Below, one piece after another: positions 63,006 through 64,000 of a stretch of DNA of 64,000 nt. The DNA is from Candidatus Poseidoniaceae archaeon. GTDB taxonomy: Archaea > Thermoplasmatota > Poseidoniia > Poseidoniales > Poseidoniaceae. Numbering within the stretch: position 1 is the first letter of the stretch; each line of letters opens with the position of its first letter. The position numbers were made by a program, and so were the translations under genes. The notes under the pieces were generated by a model. The model was not told the origin of the DNA, did not search any database, and saw nothing but the letters and a program-made list of their open reading frames with translations. The stretch spans positions 1-64,000 of the forward strand of contig JAPKCS010000003.1 of the NCBI GenBank assembly GCA_028822845.1. The letters run 5' to 3'.

Positions 63006-63055
63006 TCACCCATACGGATTGTATGCAAAGCATCCCACGCTTTGAACCCTTTATA
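63006..63055 (-). promoter_or_regulatory. Promoter and ribosome-binding site of the giant gene
   Basis: On the minus strand TATAAA lies at 63055-63050, 52-57 bases before the ATG at 62998; transcription would start near 63026, giving a leader of about 28 bases. GGGTGA at 63011-63006 pairs with the 16S rRNA end 7 bases before the ATG. The giant gene therefore has a leader and a Shine-Dalgarno site, unlike the leaderless metK and dioxygenase genes. Confidence 0.6.
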
Positions 63056-63060
63056 GGAGT

Positions 63061-63322
63061 TGGGGTGCAAAATCTTTGAATTTCAACATTGAGATACATA
63101 ACCTAACCGGGTTACAGAGGAGCATTTCACCGTGCAAACACCCATTATCCCGGAGGCACGAAATTGTCGCCAAAAAACCATTGATATGTTCGAAGAAGAA
63201 AGGTCACCGACCAACCTGGAGAGCAGGTCATCGATTAGGAGATGGGAAAGGCCGCAGATCGTGTCTGAAAGTACCTTTACAGAAAGTGAAAAATAACTTT
63301 CACTTCTAAAAATAGAAAGAAC
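63061..63322. other. Intergenic stretch upstream of the giant gene
   Basis: The 424 bases between the two surface-protein genes (62999-63422) hold no convincing gene. They hold the promoter of the giant gene, a terminator of the preceding gene, and between them an AT-rich inverted repeat (AAGTGAAA/TTTCACTT, 63284-63305) next to TTCT/AGAA (63304-63317). The repeat could be a protein-binding site. Confidence 0.5.
63284..63305. repeat. 8-base inverted repeat, possible operator
   Basis: AAGTGAAA and TTTCACTT separated by 6 bases. The 22-base spacing fits two faces of the DNA helix, as bound by a dimeric regulator, but it lies about 230 bases upstream of the giant gene TATA box, so an operator role is uncertain. 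Confidence 0.4.
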
Positions 63323-63369
63323 AAAAAAAAAGGGGGGGCTGAGGAGGCCGTCGAAACGGCCCCCTCAGC
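63323..63369 (-). terminator. Bacterial-style terminator of the preceding surface-protein gene
   Basis: Minus-strand order: a 14-bp stem (GCTGAGGGGGCCGT and ACGGCCTCCTCAGC, one G-U pair) capped by UUCG at 63369-63338, six further C, then nine T (63331-63323). Stem plus U run has the form of an intrinsic bacterial terminator. It begins 54 bases after the stop at 63423. Confidence 0.75.
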
Positions 63370-63422
63370 GGCACTTCCCCTCGTAAGGGGACGGTTAGCT
63401 TAGAGGTAGTCAGAGGCTGTGA

Positions 63423-64000
63423 TCAGTAATCCCAGTTCTCTTTGCCCTCTTCACCCTCGCCACCACGGGAAAGGATGAATGCTCCAGCAATAAAGGCTAC
63501 AAGGACAACGCCACCAATAACGCCCCAGGTCCAAGTAGGGACCTCGGATGCGGTAACATCGCCTGTAACGTTGGTTCCATCATCGATGTTCGATGTGTCT
63601 GCATCACGTTGGTAATCGATGCTGTTGAGGTGACCTGCTGCTGCAGTGTTTCCTAGAGCGTCGACTGGTACCGCTGTGAAGTAGTACGTGTAGGTTCCAG
63701 CAGCGGTTGGCTTGTCGATCTCAACATCTGTTGTGAGGGTTGATGCACATGTGCTTGGCATGTTAGCTGCATTGAATGTACCACGTTGGTAGCACACGTT
63801 CCATGAAGCAACATCCGAAGTTTCGCCTGTTGCTTCCCAGTCAATGACCCACATCTCACCGCTTTCAGACACTGAGAAGTCCATAGCGGAAACACCGCCA
63901 TCAACGGACTTGTCTGCTGTGACATTGGCGACACCCTTTGGGGTGCTGCATCCAACGCTGTTGCAGATTTCAACAACAACGCTGTAGAAAGCGCCGTGTT
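63423..64000 (-). CDS. Surface protein, C-terminal part (runs off the window)
   Basis: The frame is open from base 64000 to the stop at 63423, giving about 192 residues of the C-terminus. The first visible part ends in FYSVVVEICNSVGCSTP, the closing strand of a fibronectin-III domain. A second domain with WVIDWEATGETSDVASWNVC and TYTYYFTAVPVDALGNTA follows, again of fibronectin-III type. A membrane helix (WTWGVIGGVVLVAFIAGAFIL) and a short acidic cytoplasmic tail ending in GKENWDY close the protein. It is thus a type I anchored surface protein. The gene is upstream of and parallel to the giant gene but separated by a terminator and its own promoter. Confidence 0.85.
   Translation of the reverse strand, partial: HGAFYSVVVEICNSVGCSTPKGVANVTADKSVDGGVSAMDFSVSESGEMWVIDWEATGETSDVASWNVCYQRGTFNAANMPSTCASTLTTDVEIDKPTAAGTYTYYFTAVPVDALGNTAAAGHLNSIDYQRDADTSNIDDGTNVTGDVTASEVPTWTWGVIGGVVLVAFIAGAFILSRGGEGEEGKENWDY

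Noticed and set aside
1-64000. Insertion sequences, phage genes, CRISPR arrays or rRNA genes
   Set aside because: No transposase, integrase, phage structural protein, direct repeat array or rRNA-like sequence was seen in either strand.

Overview
The window is most consistent with a planktonic euryarchaeon of the Marine Group II type (Candidatus Poseidoniales, Thermoplasmata side). Archaeal markers are the small subunit of replication factor C, the small subunit of DNA polymerase D, Pelota, the GatD amidotransferase subunit, an archaeal-type aspartyl-tRNA synthetase, a tRNA-Met with an intron at the canonical anticodon-loop site, TATA boxes placed for leaderless transcription, and an archaeal type IV pilin motif. 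Several metabolic genes are of bacterial type (MetK, formate-tetrahydrofolate ligase, glutathione peroxidase, GST, asparaginase II), as expected for surface-ocean archaea with much bacterial gene import. The lineage call is inference; no rRNA gene is present.

Layout. 1-18.5 kb is a dense metabolic region: a partial secreted protein, metK, aspS, GST and glutathione peroxidase, an alpha/beta hydrolase, an SDR, a secreted DNase I-fold enzyme, a TPR protein, a luciferase-like flavoenzyme, asparaginase II, an aldehyde dehydrogenase of the aminomuconate-semialdehyde type, a LON-domain protein, panB, and then an aminophenol-dioxygenase-like pair whose second member is fused to a 2-aminomuconate-deaminase-like RidA domain. 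These are followed by an amino-acid permease that carries a C-terminal EF-hand. The dehydrogenase, dioxygenase pair and deaminase together match three successive steps of the 2-aminophenol meta-cleavage route.

18.7-30.5 kb is a two-gene minus-strand surface operon: a 3053-residue protein with about seven DNRLRE-like modules and Ig-like repeats, then an 864-residue Ig-like protein. Both have one C-terminal membrane helix and a Trp-rich cytoplasmic tail. 30.6-49.2 kb returns to housekeeping: RfcS, tRNA-Met, GatD, acyl-CoA carboxylase beta subunit, a cadherin-like membrane protein with a degenerate hydrolase domain, AroE, an NfeD-flotillin operon with two tiny membrane proteins, Fhs, Pelota, tRNA-Val, a PncC/CinA domain protein, PolD small subunit and a HAD phosphatase.

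49.4-64 kb is dominated by one 4518-codon minus-strand gene for a giant secreted protein with beta-helix, DOMON-like and cadherin-like parts. At its C-terminus it has a second membrane helix carrying the archaeal type IV pilin signature and a pilin-like head domain. It is preceded by another surface-protein gene cut by the window edge. Both transcripts end in GC-rich hairpins with a UUCG loop, one of them followed by a run of U as in a bacterial intrinsic terminator. The pilin-tailed giant protein and the dioxygenase-RidA fusion are the most unusual items.
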